Shown: in pieces, positions 43,404-52,695 of the stretch | Numbering within the stretch: the stretch's first letter is position 1 | How the letters are laid out: each line of letters opens with the position of its first letter | Assembly: GCA_019359075.1 (NCBI GenBank) | Contig: JAHHIB010000043.1 | Span: 1-64,000, forward strand | Length of the DNA: 64,000 nucleotides | Reading direction: 5' to 3' | Source of the DNA: Kalymmatonema hyalinum WJT4-NPBG1 | GTDB taxonomy: Bacteria; Cyanobacteriota; Cyanobacteriia; Cyanobacteriales; Nostocaceae | Program-made: the position numbers and the translations under genes | Notes under the pieces: generated by a model | Database searches by the model: none | What the model was told of the DNA's origin: nothing | Seen by the model: only the letters and a program-made list of their open reading frames with translations

Positions 43404-43796
43404 ATGCCAGTCATGCGAACTTTTTCCGGTGCTTCCTGGGAATCAAAAGTAGGCTATTGTCGAGCTATCAGAGTCGGAAACCAAATTTATGTTTCTGGTA
43501 CAGCACCAGTCAATGAAGCGGGAGGAGTGTTTGCTCCTAGCGATGCTTACGCGCAAGCAAAACGCTGTTTTGAAATTATCCACAAGGCTTTGCAAGACTT
43601 AGGTGCAGACACAAGCTGTGTGGTACGGACTCGTATGTTTGTTACAGATATTAGCCGTTGGGTTGAGTTTGGACAGGCGCATCAAGAATTTTTTGGTGAG
43701 AATCCGCCTGCTACAACAATGGTGGAAGTCAAATCCCTAATAAATGCGGAGATGTTGATAGAGGTAGAAGCAGATGCAGTGTGTGGCGACGTGTAG
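43404..43796 (+). CDS. RidA family protein (enamine/imine deaminase-like)
   Basis: A 130-residue YjgF/YER057c/UK114-fold protein: YCRAIRVGNQIYVSGTAPV, AYAQAKRCFEIIHKALQDLG, CVVRTRMFVTDISRWVEFGQ, and PPATTMVEVKSLINAEMLIE, where the conserved Glu is in VEADAV. Classical RidA has Arg105 in the TxR or RxxV motif that binds the carboxylate; here the equivalent VEVKSL has Lys. It may thus be of a Rid subfamily other than RidA with a different substrate. Trimeric, cytosolic. Single gene. Confidence 0.85.
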   Translation: MPVMRTFSGASWESKVGYCRAIRVGNQIYVSGTAPVNEAGGVFAPSDAYAQAKRCFEIIHKALQDLGADTSCVVRTRMFVTDISRWVEFGQAHQEFFGENPPATTMVEVKSLINAEMLIEVEADAVCGDV

Positions 43797-43887
43797 CGCT
43801 TCTGTTTGCATTGGTGTCAACTTAAGCCAAAAGTCATTATTGACAAGCGTTTGAACATTTTTCGATGTACCATCTAGATTTTCGATC

Positions 43888-44056
43888 CCCCCTTAATCCC
43901 CCCTTAAAAAGGGGGGAAATAAAATTTTAGCCCCCTTTTTAACTCTGTTGGGGGATCTAAAACGACGCGGAAATTGAGTGTTTGAGCGTGATTGTTGACA
44001 CGCATGTTCTGTTTGCATCCCCTCCCCGCAAGCGGGGAGGGGTTAGGGGTGGGGTC
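43888..44056. repeat. Cluster of dispersed GC-rich palindromes
   Basis: GATCCCCCCTTAATCCCCCC with TTAAAAAGGGGGGAAATAAA, the inverted AGCCCCCTTTTTAACTCTGT, then the CTCCCCGCAAGCGGGGAGGG palindrome before the nadK 3' end. The flank GTGATTGTTGACACGCATG also occurs near 17070. Confidence 0.7.
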
Positions 44057-44071
44057 ATGCGGATCTATGAT

Positions 44072-44995
44072 TCAATTAGCATGACTGGCGCTACTGTAGC
44101 GAATCCTTGTTCCTGCCCACAGCAACTTCTCTCGCAGCGTCTGATAATACGAGTTGTTCTCTCGTAAAACAATAAACTTAGCTCGACAATCCGCCATCCG
44201 CACATCAACACGGTGTCCGGGCCAAATGGAAGTCGATAAGACCCCATCCATCCACAACTTGGTACTCAAATCGTAATCCCCCAACGGCCAAATACTGACA
44301 ACAGAACCAGGGGGTAGGACGAGGGGGCGACTGGAAAGACTCATCGGACAAATGGGAGTGATGGTAATAGCTTCCATACCATCATGTATTATCGGACCAT
44401 TTGCAGACACGGTGTAACCTGTGGAACCAGTGGGAGTAGAAATAATCAACCCGTCTCCCTGATATTGATCGACCACCTCACCATCAATTTCCATCTCTAG
44501 AACTGAGGTAATCATGCGGTCAGCAGAAGCGGGTCTGACAGACATTTCATTTAAAGCGAGGTAACGTTCAGAAACTGGTTCCAAATTCGTGCTACTTCCC
44601 TCGAACACTGCGGCTTGTAACATCATGCGCCGCTGAATAGCATAACGGTCTTCAAACAGCCGATCCCAAACGAGTTCAGTATCCTGAAACTCTTCTACAG
44701 ACTCAGTTAAAAACCCCAGATGACCTCCCACGTTCACTGCTAGTATTGGGATGCCAGCTGGGGCTAGGTGTCTTGCACCAGTTAAAACGGTACCATCACC
44801 GCCAAGTACCAAAGCCAGATCAATTGGTTGTCCTGCTGAAGCCAAAAATACCGGATATGGGTTATCTTTTGGTCCACTTGGCCCCATCAAAACGTGGCAT
44901 TGGCGATGTTCGAGTTGCTTAGCACAGATTTCTGCCCAGCGTTTACTTTGGGAATCTCGTGCTTTATAAGCAATAATGACTTGCTTGAGATCCAC
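44072..44995 (-). CDS. nadK: NAD kinase
   Basis: A 307-residue enzyme phosphorylating NAD to NADP with ATP. The GGDGT motif is residues 65-69 (LVLGGDGTVL), NE-type motif ALNEMSV near 146, and the glycine-rich GDGLIISTPTGSTGYTVSANGP near 177-198. Cyanobacteria have two NAD kinases; this copy downstream of ndhE is the one in the ndhA-I-G-E-nadK string. The start ATG 44995 lies 4 nt after the ndhE stop, so translation is likely coupled. It supplies NADP for photosynthetic electron transfer (inference). Confidence 0.94.
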   Translation of the reverse strand: MDLKQVIIAYKARDSQSKRWAEICAKQLEHRQCHVLMGPSGPKDNPYPVFLASAGQPIDLALVLGGDGTVLTGARHLAPAGIPILAVNVGGHLGFLTESVEEFQDTELVWDRLFEDRYAIQRRMMLQAAVFEGSSTNLEPVSERYLALNEMSVRPASADRMITSVLEMEIDGEVVDQYQGDGLIISTPTGSTGYTVSANGPIIHDGMEAITITPICPMSLSSRPLVLPPGSVVSIWPLGDYDLSTKLWMDGVLSTSIWPGHRVDVRMADCRAKFIVLRENNSYYQTLREKLLWAGTRIRYSSASHAN

Positions 44996-44999
44996 AGAA

Positions 45000-45305
45000 T
45001 TACCACTTCAGGAGATTAAACTGCTCCATATCAACAGTATCGCGGTTGCGATAGATGGCAAGGACGATCGCCAAACCTACCGCCGCCTCAGCTGCTGCTA
45101 CGGTGATCACGAATACGGTGAATACCTGACCCTTAATTGCTGTTGAGTCTAGAAAGTTAGAAAACGCCATTAAATTCAGATTAACGGCATTGAGCAGCAA
45201 CTCAATTGACATCAGCACTCTTACGGCGTTGCGGCTGGTAATTAAGCCATAGATGCCGATGCAAAATAAAGCTGCTGCAAGTAATAAAAAGTACTGGATT
45301 GGCAT
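45000..45305 (-). CDS. ndhE: NDH-1 subunit 4L (NuoK-type)
   Basis: A 101-residue membrane subunit with three transmembrane helices (about 2-20, 28-48, 60-85). The proton-pathway Glu is in the second helix ([18 protein letters not shown]), with a second conserved Glu in [12 protein letters not shown]. Part of the cyanobacterial NDH-1 complex (respiration, cyclic electron flow, CO2 uptake). Fourth gene in ndhA-I-G-E. Confidence 0.96.
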   Translation of the reverse strand: MPIQYFLLLAAALFCIGIYGLITSRNAVRVLMSIELLLNAVNLNLMAFSNFLDSTAIKGQVFTVFVITVAAAEAAVGLAIVLAIYRNRDTVDMEQFNLLKW

Positions 45306-45328
45306 GAATCTTGCTGTCCCCCATTGTC

Positions 45329-45380
45329 AGTCATCAGTTATCAGTTATCAGTTATCAGTTATCAGTTATCAGTTATCACT
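45329..45380. repeat. Heptanucleotide repeat (AGTTATC) inside the ndh operon
   Basis: Seven tandem copies of CAGTTAT lie in the 98-nt gap between ndhG and ndhE, and the flanking AGTGATAACTG forms an inverted partner. Its presence inside an operon suggests it is tolerated or used in transcript processing. Confidence 0.8.
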
Positions 45381-45403
45381 TTGCGGTGTTTAGTGATAAC
45401 TGT

Positions 45404-46015
45404 TCACTGAATATTGCGGCTCGATTCACCGATTGATACCAGTTCTCTGGAACGTTCTGGTAACGTCAAAACTTGCTGTTGTTCTGTAGAAATGACCTGT
45501 TCAGGCAGATACTCGCGACGTGCCAAAATGATCGCGCCCACCATCGCTATCAACAGCAAAATGGAAGCTAGTTCAAAAGGCAGTAAAAAGTCACTGAATA
45601 AATGTAGACCAATTAAAACAATAGTGTTGTCTGCAGGCGTAGCAGTAGACAGTGACCAAGGAGTTGTCAACACCATCGTACTTAAAAGAGCAAACAATCC
45701 CAGACTGACTACACCCGTAAGTGCTTTGCGTACCCAAGCGGTGGGGAAGGGTGTAAAAGCTTGCCGCTTGTTTACCAGCATAATGGCAAACAAAATCAAT
45801 ACGTTCACTGCACCAACATAAATGAGCAATTGCGCTGCTGCTACAAAGTCAGCATTTAGCAACAGGTACAGCCCAGAAATGCTAGCAAATACGCCTGCCA
45901 GCGTAAAGGCAGAATAGACGACGTTGTCAAACAACACCACACCCAGCGCTGTTGCAATCAACATCACTGCCAGTATGCCAAAACAAACAACCTGTACTCC
46001 TTCCGCTAGATTCAC
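45404..46015 (-). CDS. ndhG: NDH-1 subunit 6 (NuoJ-type)
   Basis: A 203-residue membrane subunit with five hydrophobic helices (about 8-27, 34-52, 61-83, 95-115, 143-165). The family motif AAQLLIYVGAVNVLILFAIM is present in the third helix, with the preceding ADFV. Length is typical. Part of the proton-pumping arm beside NdhE. Gap of 98 nt to ndhE. Confidence 0.96.
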   Translation of the reverse strand: MNLAEGVQVVCFGILAVMLIATALGVVLFDNVVYSAFTLAGVFASISGLYLLLNADFVAAAQLLIYVGAVNVLILFAIMLVNKRQAFTPFPTAWVRKALTGVVSLGLFALLSTMVLTTPWSLSTATPADNTIVLIGLHLFSDFLLPFELASILLLIAMVGAIILARREYLPEQVISTEQQQVLTLPERSRELVSIGESSRNIQ

Positions 46016-46023
46016 TGTTTTTT

Positions 46024-46110
46024 ATCCTTAGTCAAAAGTTAAGAGTCAAGAGTTAAGAGTCAAGAGTCAAGAGTCAAAAACTATGGACTATTGACTCTTG
46101 ACTAATTAGG
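46024..46110. repeat. Heptanucleotide repeat (AGAGTCA/AGAGTTA)
   Basis: The ndhI-ndhG gap holds about seven copies of GAGTCAA/GAGTTAA and the inverted TTGACTCTTGACTA. The tracts between ndh genes all differ in unit (CAGTTAT, GAGTCAA, CATTTGT). Confidence 0.75.
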
Positions 46111-46111
46111 T

Positions 46112-46693
46112 TTAGTTTTCCTGTTCCACAAGGTCTTCTGGACGCGCACCTGGGCGAGGTGCATCAGCAGGCAGACCGTGGGGATCCATGACGCCCTTGG
46201 GTAGGTAAACGAGTTCGCGCAACGGCGTGACCATTGGATCGTTAGTCACCTTATAAGGCAAACGACCAAGCGCCACGCTATCATAGTTCAATTCATGGCG
46301 ATCGTAGGTGGAAAGCTCGTAATCTTCTGTCATTGATAAACAGTTAGTTGGGCAGTATTCCACGCAGTTACCGCAGAAGATACAAACTCCAAAGTCGATG
46401 CTATAGTGATTGAGCTTTTTCTTTTTGCTTGCCTTGTCGAATTCCCAATCCACTACAGGCAGGTTGATCGGACAAACCCGAACACAAACTTCGCAGGCAA
46501 TGCACTTATCAAACTCAAAGTGAATCCTACCGCGAAACCGCTCACTAGGAATCAGTTTCTCGTAAGGGTACTGCACGGTGACTGGACGCCGCTGCATATG
46601 GTCGAAGGTAACAGACAAACCCTGACCAATGTAACGGCCAGCTTGCACCGCTTCTTTGGCGTAATCACCAACTTGTTTGAGGAACTTTAACAT
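46112..46693 (-). CDS. ndhI: NDH-1 subunit I, two [4Fe-4S] ferredoxin-type subunit
   Basis: A 193-residue peripheral-arm subunit. Two ferredoxin motifs are visible: [16 protein letters not shown] and [16 protein letters not shown], which bind two [4Fe-4S] clusters. The N-terminal amphipathic stretch and [20 protein letters not shown] are typical. The C-terminal extension ([20 protein letters not shown]) is characteristic of cyanobacterial NdhI. Lies between ndhA and ndhG in the operon. Confidence 0.97.
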   Translation of the reverse strand: MLKFLKQVGDYAKEAVQAGRYIGQGLSVTFDHMQRRPVTVQYPYEKLIPSERFRGRIHFEFDKCIACEVCVRVCPINLPVVDWEFDKASKKKKLNHYSIDFGVCIFCGNCVEYCPTNCLSMTEDYELSTYDRHELNYDSVALGRLPYKVTNDPMVTPLRELVYLPKGVMDPHGLPADAPRPGARPEDLVEQEN

Positions 46694-46717
46694 TTTTCGT
46701 GTCTCTCTCTCTTTTTT

Positions 46718-46789
46718 GTCCTTTGTCCTTTGTCATTTGTCATTTGTGTGAGTTCTCGTGACTAATCACTCATGACCAATGACGAATGA
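46718..46789. repeat. Short tandem repeats between ndhA and ndhI
   Basis: TTTGTCCTTTGTCCTTTGTCATTTGTCATTTGT units are followed by CACTCATGACCAATGACGAATGAC. These are seven-base STRR-type repeats in the operon gap. Confidence 0.7.
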
Positions 46790-47908
46790 CTATCCGCCGA
46801 ACGCAACGGGAAAGGCAAGTTTCAGGGCTGCAGTGAGTAGCAAGTTAACCAAACCAACAGGCAGCAAAAACTTCCATCCTAAATCTAGCAATTGGTCAAT
46901 CCGAACCCGTGGCACTGTCCAACGCAACAGGATTGCCAGAAAGACGAGGAAGTATGCTTTGAGTACGGTCATCGTGATTCCCAAGGCGGCGGTAACAATC
47001 TGCAAAACAGGATTTATTTCGCTGACTCCCAACCAACCCGCTATCAAGTTAATGGGAATCGGAAAGTCCCAACCGCCTAGGTATAAAACTGATACCAGCA
47101 GGGCAGAAAGTACTAGGTTAACGTAGGAACTCAGGTAGAACAGAGCGAATTTCATGCCAGAGTATTCGGTTTGATAACCGGCAACCAGTTCCTCTTCAGC
47201 TTCGGGCAAGTCGAAGGGCAATCGTTCGCATTCAGCAAGGGCGGCTATCCAAAAGATAATGAAACCGACTGGCTGCCGCCAAACGTTCCAGCCAATAATG
47301 CCGTAGCCAGATTGCTGATTGACGATGTCAATGGTGCTGAGGCTATTCGACATCATGACGATCGCCAGCACCGCTAGTGCCAAAGGAATTTCATAGCTAA
47401 TCGACTGTGCTGCTGCCCGCAACCCTCCTAAGAGAGAGTATTTGTTGTTAGATGCATAACCAGCCATCAACAAGCCAATCGGTGCAACGCTAGACAAGGC
47501 AATCCACAACAACACCCCCATCCCAACATCTGTAATCACCAGATTCTGCCCAAACGGCACAATCAAATATGACAGAAATACTGGAATCGTCACGATGATT
47601 GGACCAAGGGTAAACAGCCAGCGGTCAGACTGAGCTGGCACCACATCTTCTTTAAAAACGAGCTTGAGACCATCGGCCACAGGAGCCAGCAAACCCAAAG
47701 GACCAATATATTCAGGACCAATCCGCTGCTGTGCTGCTGCCGAAATCTTCCGTTCTAACCAAACACAGGTCAGCACCCCCACAGTGGCACCAATAATCAT
47801 CAAAATCATTGGCAGTGGCATCCAAATCGCCTTGGCTATGCCAGCGCTCAATCCTAAATCCCTAAGGGATTCAATAAAAGTTCCTTGCAGATCAATTCCT
47901 GAATTCAT
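46790..47908 (-). CDS. ndhA: NDH-1 subunit 1 (NuoH-type)
   Basis: A 372-residue membrane subunit with eight helices. Quinone-tunnel motifs: [37 protein letters not shown] (split: [16 protein letters not shown] and [17 protein letters not shown]), [32 protein letters not shown] and [13 protein letters not shown]. First gene of the ndhA-I-G-E cluster. The promoter should lie in 47909-48345. Confidence 0.97.
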   Translation of the reverse strand: MNSGIDLQGTFIESLRDLGLSAGIAKAIWMPLPMILMIIGATVGVLTCVWLERKISAAAQQRIGPEYIGPLGLLAPVADGLKLVFKEDVVPAQSDRWLFTLGPIIVTIPVFLSYLIVPFGQNLVITDVGMGVLLWIALSSVAPIGLLMAGYASNNKYSLLGGLRAAAQSISYEIPLALAVLAIVMMSNSLSTIDIVNQQSGYGIIGWNVWRQPVGFIIFWIAALAECERLPFDLPEAEEELVAGYQTEYSGMKFALFYLSSYVNLVLSALLVSVLYLGGWDFPIPINLIAGWLGVSEINPVLQIVTAALGITMTVLKAYFLVFLAILLRWTVPRVRIDQLLDLGWKFLLPVGLVNLLLTAALKLAFPVAFGG

Positions 47909-48345
47909 GTGCTTTTGCTCTTCAAGTCATCAGAACATTGTCATTTACAACTATCCACGCTTGTTAATAACTGTAAATTTGCTCATAAAACCTTGGGGGA
48001 AGTGTGGAAACCCGGGCCATGACGGCACGGGACAAAATTTAAGATTTTTTGCAATTCCCATGCCTAGTATATCGTTGCATGGTTTTTGCCCCTTTAGCTA
48101 GACGAGAATTTCTACCTATGGTAAGGATTAGAATTCCCTAATAAAGGGACTGGGACTGGCGATTGGGGACTGGCGACAGTTATCAGTTATCAGTTATCAG
48201 TTATCAGTTACCAGTTACCAGTTTTCAGTTATCAGTTACCAGTTTTTTGGTCACTGTTCACTGTTCACTGTTCACTGTTGACTATCCCCTATCCCTAATC
48301 CCCTATCCCTAATCCCCTATCCCTAATCCCTAATCCCCTATCTTT
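47909..48345. promoter_or_regulatory. ndhA upstream region, then a long block of heptamer repeats
   Basis: The first ~230 bp should carry the ndhA promoter; CCCGGGCCATGACGGCACGGG is a small inverted repeat at about 48011-48031. From 48175 to 48345 there are heptamer repeats in three families: CAGTTAT/CAGTTAC, CACTGTT, and CCCTAAT/CCCCTAT, running up to the gltA stop. This is one of the longest STRR tracts in the window. Confidence 0.6.
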
Positions 48346-49482
48346 CTAACGCTGCTCGATGGGAATGTAAGGAACGGCATGCTTACCGTCGTAAACCTGG
48401 GTTGGACGGAAAATTCGGTTTTCTTCTAGCTGTTCTTTCCAATGTGCTAACCAACCGGCAACACGGGCGATCGCAAATATTGGTGTAAACAAGTCTGTAG
48501 GAATTCCCAATTTTCTATACACCAAACCCGAGTAAAAGTCAACATTGGGATAAATTCCTTTGTGACCCAGTTTTTCCTCCACCACCCTTTCCATTTCTTG
48601 GGCAATGTCATAGTACTTGTCATGCCCAAACTTGGCAAACAGCTGTTCCGCCAAGTCCTGCAAAATTGTAGCGCGTGGGTCTTTCACCTTGTACACACGA
48701 TGTCCAAAGCCCATAATTTTGGATTTGCGTTCCAGACAGTCCTCAATGTAAGGACGCACATTTTCCACAGAGCCAATTTCTTCCAACACCTGAATCACTT
48801 CTTCGTTGGCTCCACCATGCAGCGGTCCTCCTAACGTTCCCACAGCACTTGCTACCACTGCGTATGGATCAGTGAGAGTAGACGCCGTTACCCTGGCACT
48901 GAAGGTGGAGGCGTTCATTGTGTGTTCAGCATGAAGTATCAAGCAGATATCAAAAATCCGCGCCGCCAGTGCATCAGGTTCTTTCTCATTGAGCATGTAC
49001 AGAAAGTTGGCGGAATAGTCCAAGTCATCACGGGGACGTACCGCATCGTTGCCATTTCGCATCAACTGGAACGCCGCCACCATCGTCGGAATCTTTGCTA
49101 TCAGGCGAACAACTGCATCCCGAATGTAAATGGGGTTATTCAAGTCACGCCGCGAATAAAACAAGCCCAACGCAGCTGCAGAGGCTTGCAAAGCATCCAT
49201 TGGGTGACCGCTTTCGGGAAAGCATTTCATCATATCGCTGATGCGATATTTTATCCGCCTGTGTTCGCAAACTTCATACTCAAATGCTGCCAGTTCTTCC
49301 GTTGTGGGCAACTCACCCCAAATTAGGAGATAAGCAGTTTCCAAAAATGTACTTTTTTCTGCTAATTCCTCAATCCGGATGCCACGATATTCTAGTATTC
49401 CCTTTTGCCCATCAACATTGCTAATACTGGATTGAGCGGCGGCAATACCATCCAAACCAGGCTTGAATTCGCACACCATCAT
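48346..49482 (-). CDS. gltA: Citrate synthase
   Basis: A 378-residue enzyme that condenses oxaloacetate and acetyl-CoA. Catalytic residues sit in LHAEHTMNASTFSARVTAST (His), GFGHRVYKVKDPRA (His with the neighbouring Arg) and NVDFYSG (Asp). KQ/GGPLHGGANEEV is the second conserved His loop. Length is that of the short bacterial type. It is the entry enzyme of the cyanobacterial TCA pathway, feeding 2-oxoglutarate for nitrogen assimilation. Start is ATG 49482 (MMVCEFKPGLDG). Monocistronic. Confidence 0.95.
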   Translation of the reverse strand: MMVCEFKPGLDGIAAAQSSISNVDGQKGILEYRGIRIEELAEKSTFLETAYLLIWGELPTTEELAAFEYEVCEHRRIKYRISDMMKCFPESGHPMDALQASAAALGLFYSRRDLNNPIYIRDAVVRLIAKIPTMVAAFQLMRNGNDAVRPRDDLDYSANFLYMLNEKEPDALAARIFDICLILHAEHTMNASTFSARVTASTLTDPYAVVASAVGTLGGPLHGGANEEVIQVLEEIGSVENVRPYIEDCLERKSKIMGFGHRVYKVKDPRATILQDLAEQLFAKFGHDKYYDIAQEMERVVEEKLGHKGIYPNVDFYSGLVYRKLGIPTDLFTPIFAIARVAGWLAHWKEQLEENRIFRPTQVYDGKHAVPYIPIEQR

Positions 49483-49597
49483 GGCAACACCATCTGCTTT
49501 TTTGTGAAAGATTTTTTCAGGCTAACTTACCAGAAATTTTTGTTGCCATAACAGTATCCGTTCTCCCAGAAATTCTTTCAAAAACGTTACACTACTG

Positions 49598-50092
49598 TTA
49601 AAGCAAGTACTTGGGTGGTGTCAACCAAAACATCTGACTACGACCAAGAGGGGAGCCTTTTTCTGGTAGTTTTACCCCAATCATACCTGCTTTTTTCAGG
49701 ACTAACGTTGCTTTCGCTTGTCCCCATAGGAGAATTTCTGCCCAAGCGCTCAAATCTGGTTCATGTCCTACTAGGGCAAGTTGGGTTTGGGGTGAATAAT
49801 TTCTTGCTTCCAACCAGTCTACAACCCAACTATCAATACGACCATCAGGAGCAAGGTAGGTACATTCCTCTAGTTTAGAACTCAATCCAGCAGCTATGAG
49901 GATTTCTGCTGTTTGGCAAGCACGCACTAAGGGACTAGTCGCAATCAAATCGAAATGCAAACCCAACTTTTCCAGTCGCTGGGCTACTTTCTCTGTTTTT
50001 TGCCGTCCTTCTTTCGTGAGCGATCGCTCTTCATCTTTGATATCTGGTCGCCTTTCTTCAGCAATACCATGACGAATTAAATAAAGTTCCAC
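49598..50092 (-). CDS. sixA: Phosphohistidine phosphatase SixA
   Basis: A 164-residue histidine phosphatase of the phosphoglycerate-mutase superfamily. The catalytic RHG is at residues 7-9 (LIRHGIAEER) and the second His in LVGHEPDLSAWAEILLWG. SixA acts on phospho-His proteins such as the HPt domain of ArcB or the PTS in E. coli; here the substrate is unknown. Length is normal. Confidence 0.9.
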   Translation of the reverse strand: MELYLIRHGIAEERRPDIKDEERSLTKEGRQKTEKVAQRLEKLGLHFDLIATSPLVRACQTAEILIAAGLSSKLEECTYLAPDGRIDSWVVDWLEARNYSPQTQLALVGHEPDLSAWAEILLWGQAKATLVLKKAGMIGVKLPEKGSPLGRSQMFWLTPPKYLL

Positions 50093-50157
50093 AATTTGAG
50101 TCCTAAGTCCTGAGTTCTAACTAGGAGTCAGGAAGTCAGAGTTATTTTCCCTCTTAT

Positions 50158-50210
50158 CTGCCTTATCTCCCTTATCTCCCTTGTCCCCCTTGTCCCCCTT
50201 GTGTTGTTCT
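50158..50210. repeat. Tandem TTATCTCCC / TTGTCCCCC repeats
   Basis: Between sixA and the DHH gene, units TTATCTCCC (two to three) and TTGTCCCCC (three) follow each other head to tail: a nine-base repeat, unlike the usual heptamers. Confidence 0.6.
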
Positions 50211-50213
50211 CCT

Positions 50214-51497
50214 CTACTCCGACTGTATCGGGTTATCTCTCGGATTGACCAATCTCAGCAGCTTCTGCTTAATCTGAGAATCGAAAACTTCCCATTTCAT
50301 TTTCGCATAAGCAGAATTTTCATTACCTCCAGATAAGAAACCCATTGGAATTTCAAATCCACCTGCGCTTGTTCTTCCACCACCGAAAAAGCGTCCACTG
50401 CTATCTTGTCCAAAAGCTTCTTTGATGAACTCATCTGGATCAAGGGTGAGTTTGGTGGTTCTTAAAGAACCAATCACCACTTCTAGTTCTTCATCTTCAT
50501 CGTGAACAATACCATACACCACAGCAGTGTGAACGTTTTCTTCTGTCACTAGAAAATCTGCCGCTTGAGGGATGGCATCGCGGTCGTCATAGCGTAAATA
50601 ACCTACACCAGCAATCGAAAAGTTATTTTGCACGATGCGGTTTTTGAGCGATCGCTCTATAACGTCCATGACTCGCTTAGAACGATTCGCGAGTAGTACC
50701 GCGTTCAGCAACTGGGCATCATAAAATCTGCTCAGATAAGCTGCTGCCATAAAGTCTTCTTCCTGTGCTTGCATCAGTCTATTAGTATCCGATCGCAAGC
50801 CGTGCATCAAGGCAGTCGCGCATTTGACGTGTTGATTTATACTGCTATCTAGAGTTAGTAACCCCGCTTGTAGGTATTGGGTAAAAATCGTTGCTGTCGC
50901 CCGTACAAAGGGACGGACATCAAAAAATTCCGATTTCAGGTCAGTTTGTAAACTGTGGTGGTCGATCACCGCCACTAATGGTATTTTTGCCTGTTGCACT
51001 ACAGGTAATAACTGAGAAGTGGTTCCTTGGTTATCAATCAGTACGAAACCTTGGTAGGATGATAAATCCTTGCTTTTCAGTGTTTGTAGTGTCCAACGCT
51101 GCACGGGTAAGCCAGTCAGCTTTACTAATGCAATATTTTCTTGGTGACTCAATGCACCAGCGTAAACGATGTCACATTTTATATCGTATTGCTGAGCAAT
51201 TAACTGGTAAGCCCAAGCAGAGGATAAGGCATCAGGGTCAGGAAAATCTTGAAGAATTAACAACTGGCGTTCTTGTCTGTGTGCAAGAAACGTATTGCGC
51301 AGCTCTTCTGATTTGTGATTTACCAATGAATTGTTACGCTGACTCAGAGAATTGCCCGATTCACCCGTCAATCCCGTGCCTGACTGCTTAGTGAGTGGAA
51401 CTTCAACTGAATCTTTGTCTCTTTCTGCATCGTCTGGAATTGGGTCAGCTATCAACGGCAAACTCTCAATCTGAGTAAGGGAAGAATTAAAGTGCAT
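50214..51497 (-). CDS. DHH family phosphoesterase (NrnA/RecJ-like)
   Basis: A 427-residue protein. An N-terminal disordered stretch of ~75 residues precedes the DHH domain: LQDFPDPDALSSAWAYQL (DxD metal site), LIDNQGTT, and VAVIDHHSLQTDLKSE (DHH motif). The C-terminal DHHA1 domain has FGGGRTSAGGFEIPMGFL. Such proteins hydrolyse nanoRNAs, pAp or cyclic di-nucleotide products; which substrate this one uses is not decided. Metal ligands are all in place. The neighbour sixA is on the same strand downstream, with a gap of about 120 bp. Confidence 0.88.
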   Translation of the reverse strand: MHFNSSLTQIESLPLIADPIPDDAERDKDSVEVPLTKQSGTGLTGESGNSLSQRNNSLVNHKSEELRNTFLAHRQERQLLILQDFPDPDALSSAWAYQLIAQQYDIKCDIVYAGALSHQENIALVKLTGLPVQRWTLQTLKSKDLSSYQGFVLIDNQGTTSQLLPVVQQAKIPLVAVIDHHSLQTDLKSEFFDVRPFVRATATIFTQYLQAGLLTLDSSINQHVKCATALMHGLRSDTNRLMQAQEEDFMAAAYLSRFYDAQLLNAVLLANRSKRVMDVIERSLKNRIVQNNFSIAGVGYLRYDDRDAIPQAADFLVTEENVHTAVVYGIVHDEDEELEVVIGSLRTTKLTLDPDEFIKEAFGQDSSGRFFGGGRTSAGGFEIPMGFLSGGNENSAYAKMKWEVFDSQIKQKLLRLVNPRDNPIQSE

Positions 51498-51744
51498 ACG
51501 AAACGTTTTTATAAGTGTGAGGCTCCTTTTTTGTTCAGAAAGACTACCTGCTTGTCATTCACTACTTCAGCCACACTTTATGATCTTCGCAAAAATTTCA
51601 GATCTTGGCTCTATATCTGCCAGTCTATTTTTTGTCAACAATCTATGATCAATAGCTAGCAAGGAAAACCCCTTTAGCATTGACCCTAATTTTTTTGGCA
51701 GATTTAAACGCACCCTGCTTGTTTTGGCGTTGATTTGTGCTATA
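51498..51744. other. Intergenic stretch upstream of the DHH gene
   Basis: No gene. It should carry the DHH promoter; GAGGCTCC at 51521 is near the start codon. Confidence 0.35.
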
Positions 51745-51885
51745 TTAGCGAAGTTGCTCCAAGCGGGTATGCATTTTCTCCGGTTCTATCAGCTTCCAGT
51801 TAAGTCCTAGGTAAGCCGTAGACCAGCCAAAATCACCAAGCAAAGGCAATAACGCAAAAAACTGACAACTGCGAGGCTTTTTCAA
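51745..51885 (-). CDS. Short coding-like frame directly downstream of the HNH gene, same frame
   Basis: From 51900 down to a TAA at 51745 the minus strand is open and reads KKPRSCQFFALLPLLGDFGW, then STAYLGLNWKLIEPEKMHTR and LEQLR. The composition is clearly protein-like, with one hydrophobic stretch (FFALLPLLGDFG). It is in the same frame as the HNH gene, which stops at 51901. The only start-type codon is a TTG at 51883-51885, with no Shine-Dalgarno. It could be a small gene with a rare start, a stop-codon read-through extension of the HNH protein, or the tail of a lost gene. Confidence 0.4.
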   Translation of the reverse strand: MKKPRSCQFFALLPLLGDFGWSTAYLGLNWKLIEPEKMHTRLEQLR

Positions 51886-51900
51886 ACAACGCTGAAATTG

Positions 51901-52398
51901 TCAGAGTCCAATAACATATTTTTGCCACTCTTGATGCATACCACTCTTGAGATGTTTGCTGACCTCAAAGTATAAACTGCTGTAAGGTCGGCGTGGAGGA
52001 TGACGCAACATCATGTGAGCTTCACTAGGCGTGCGATTTCCCTTCTTCACATTACAGCGGACACAGGCTGTAACGATGTTTTCCCAAGTATCGCCCCCAC
52101 CACGCGATCGCGGAAACACATGATCCAAAGTTAAATCATCTCCTGTGTAACCGCAATACTGGCAAGTATGGCCATCGCGATGCAAAAGATTCCGACGAGT
52201 CAGAGGAATCTCCTTATAGGGAACGCGCACGTAGTGGCGCAACCTAATAACAGTCGGAAGCGGAAAGTCCGAGTAGAGTTGCTTATTATTGAACTCTACT
52301 CGTTCAGCTTTGCCTTTGATCAGTAAGACCACAGCTCGCCGCCAGCTCGTGATATTGAGCGGTTCGTAAGAAGCGTTTAGAACTAAAACCTTCCCCAT
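51901..52398 (-). CDS. HNH endonuclease family protein
   Basis: A 165-residue cyanobacterial HNH protein. N-terminus: MGKVLVLNASYEPLNITSWR. HNH/zinc core: HTCQYCGYTGDDLTLDHVFP then RSRGGGDTWENIVTACVRCN, with two CxxC pairs for structural zinc and the catalytic LDHV. Length is typical. Such stand-alone HNH proteins are conserved across cyanobacteria and are not obviously restriction enzymes. The gene lies opposite alr (divergent), 300 bp away. Confidence 0.88.
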   Translation of the reverse strand: MGKVLVLNASYEPLNITSWRRAVVLLIKGKAERVEFNNKQLYSDFPLPTVIRLRHYVRVPYKEIPLTRRNLLHRDGHTCQYCGYTGDDLTLDHVFPRSRGGGDTWENIVTACVRCNVKKGNRTPSEAHMMLRHPPRRPYSSLYFEVSKHLKSGMHQEWQKYVIGL

Positions 52399-52695
52399 TG
52401 ATTAGCGCTCAAGCTATTATTTTTACATATATTAACACGATTACATTCATCTTTGGTGATGAAAAAAAATTATACATCTTGCAATACTAAGAAATACAAA
52501 GAGTCAAAACTTAAGACTTAACACTTCATTAGTTATTCTCTCCTGCTCTTTTGCTCTCCACTCCTTCCTAATCATCTTGTGCCGATTTTAGAATGAAATG
52601 TAAACTTCCAGATTAATCAAGATTGGGCTTCTAGCCATGCGAATAATTTAGATGACCTAGAAGCAAAAAGAGTGGTGTGATAGGAGTAAGTCAAG
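52399..52695. promoter_or_regulatory. Divergent promoter region between HNH gene and alr
   Basis: AT-rich, no gene. AGGAG at 52682-52686 is the alr ribosome site, with a spacing of 9 nt to the ATG at 52696. Confidence 0.5.
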
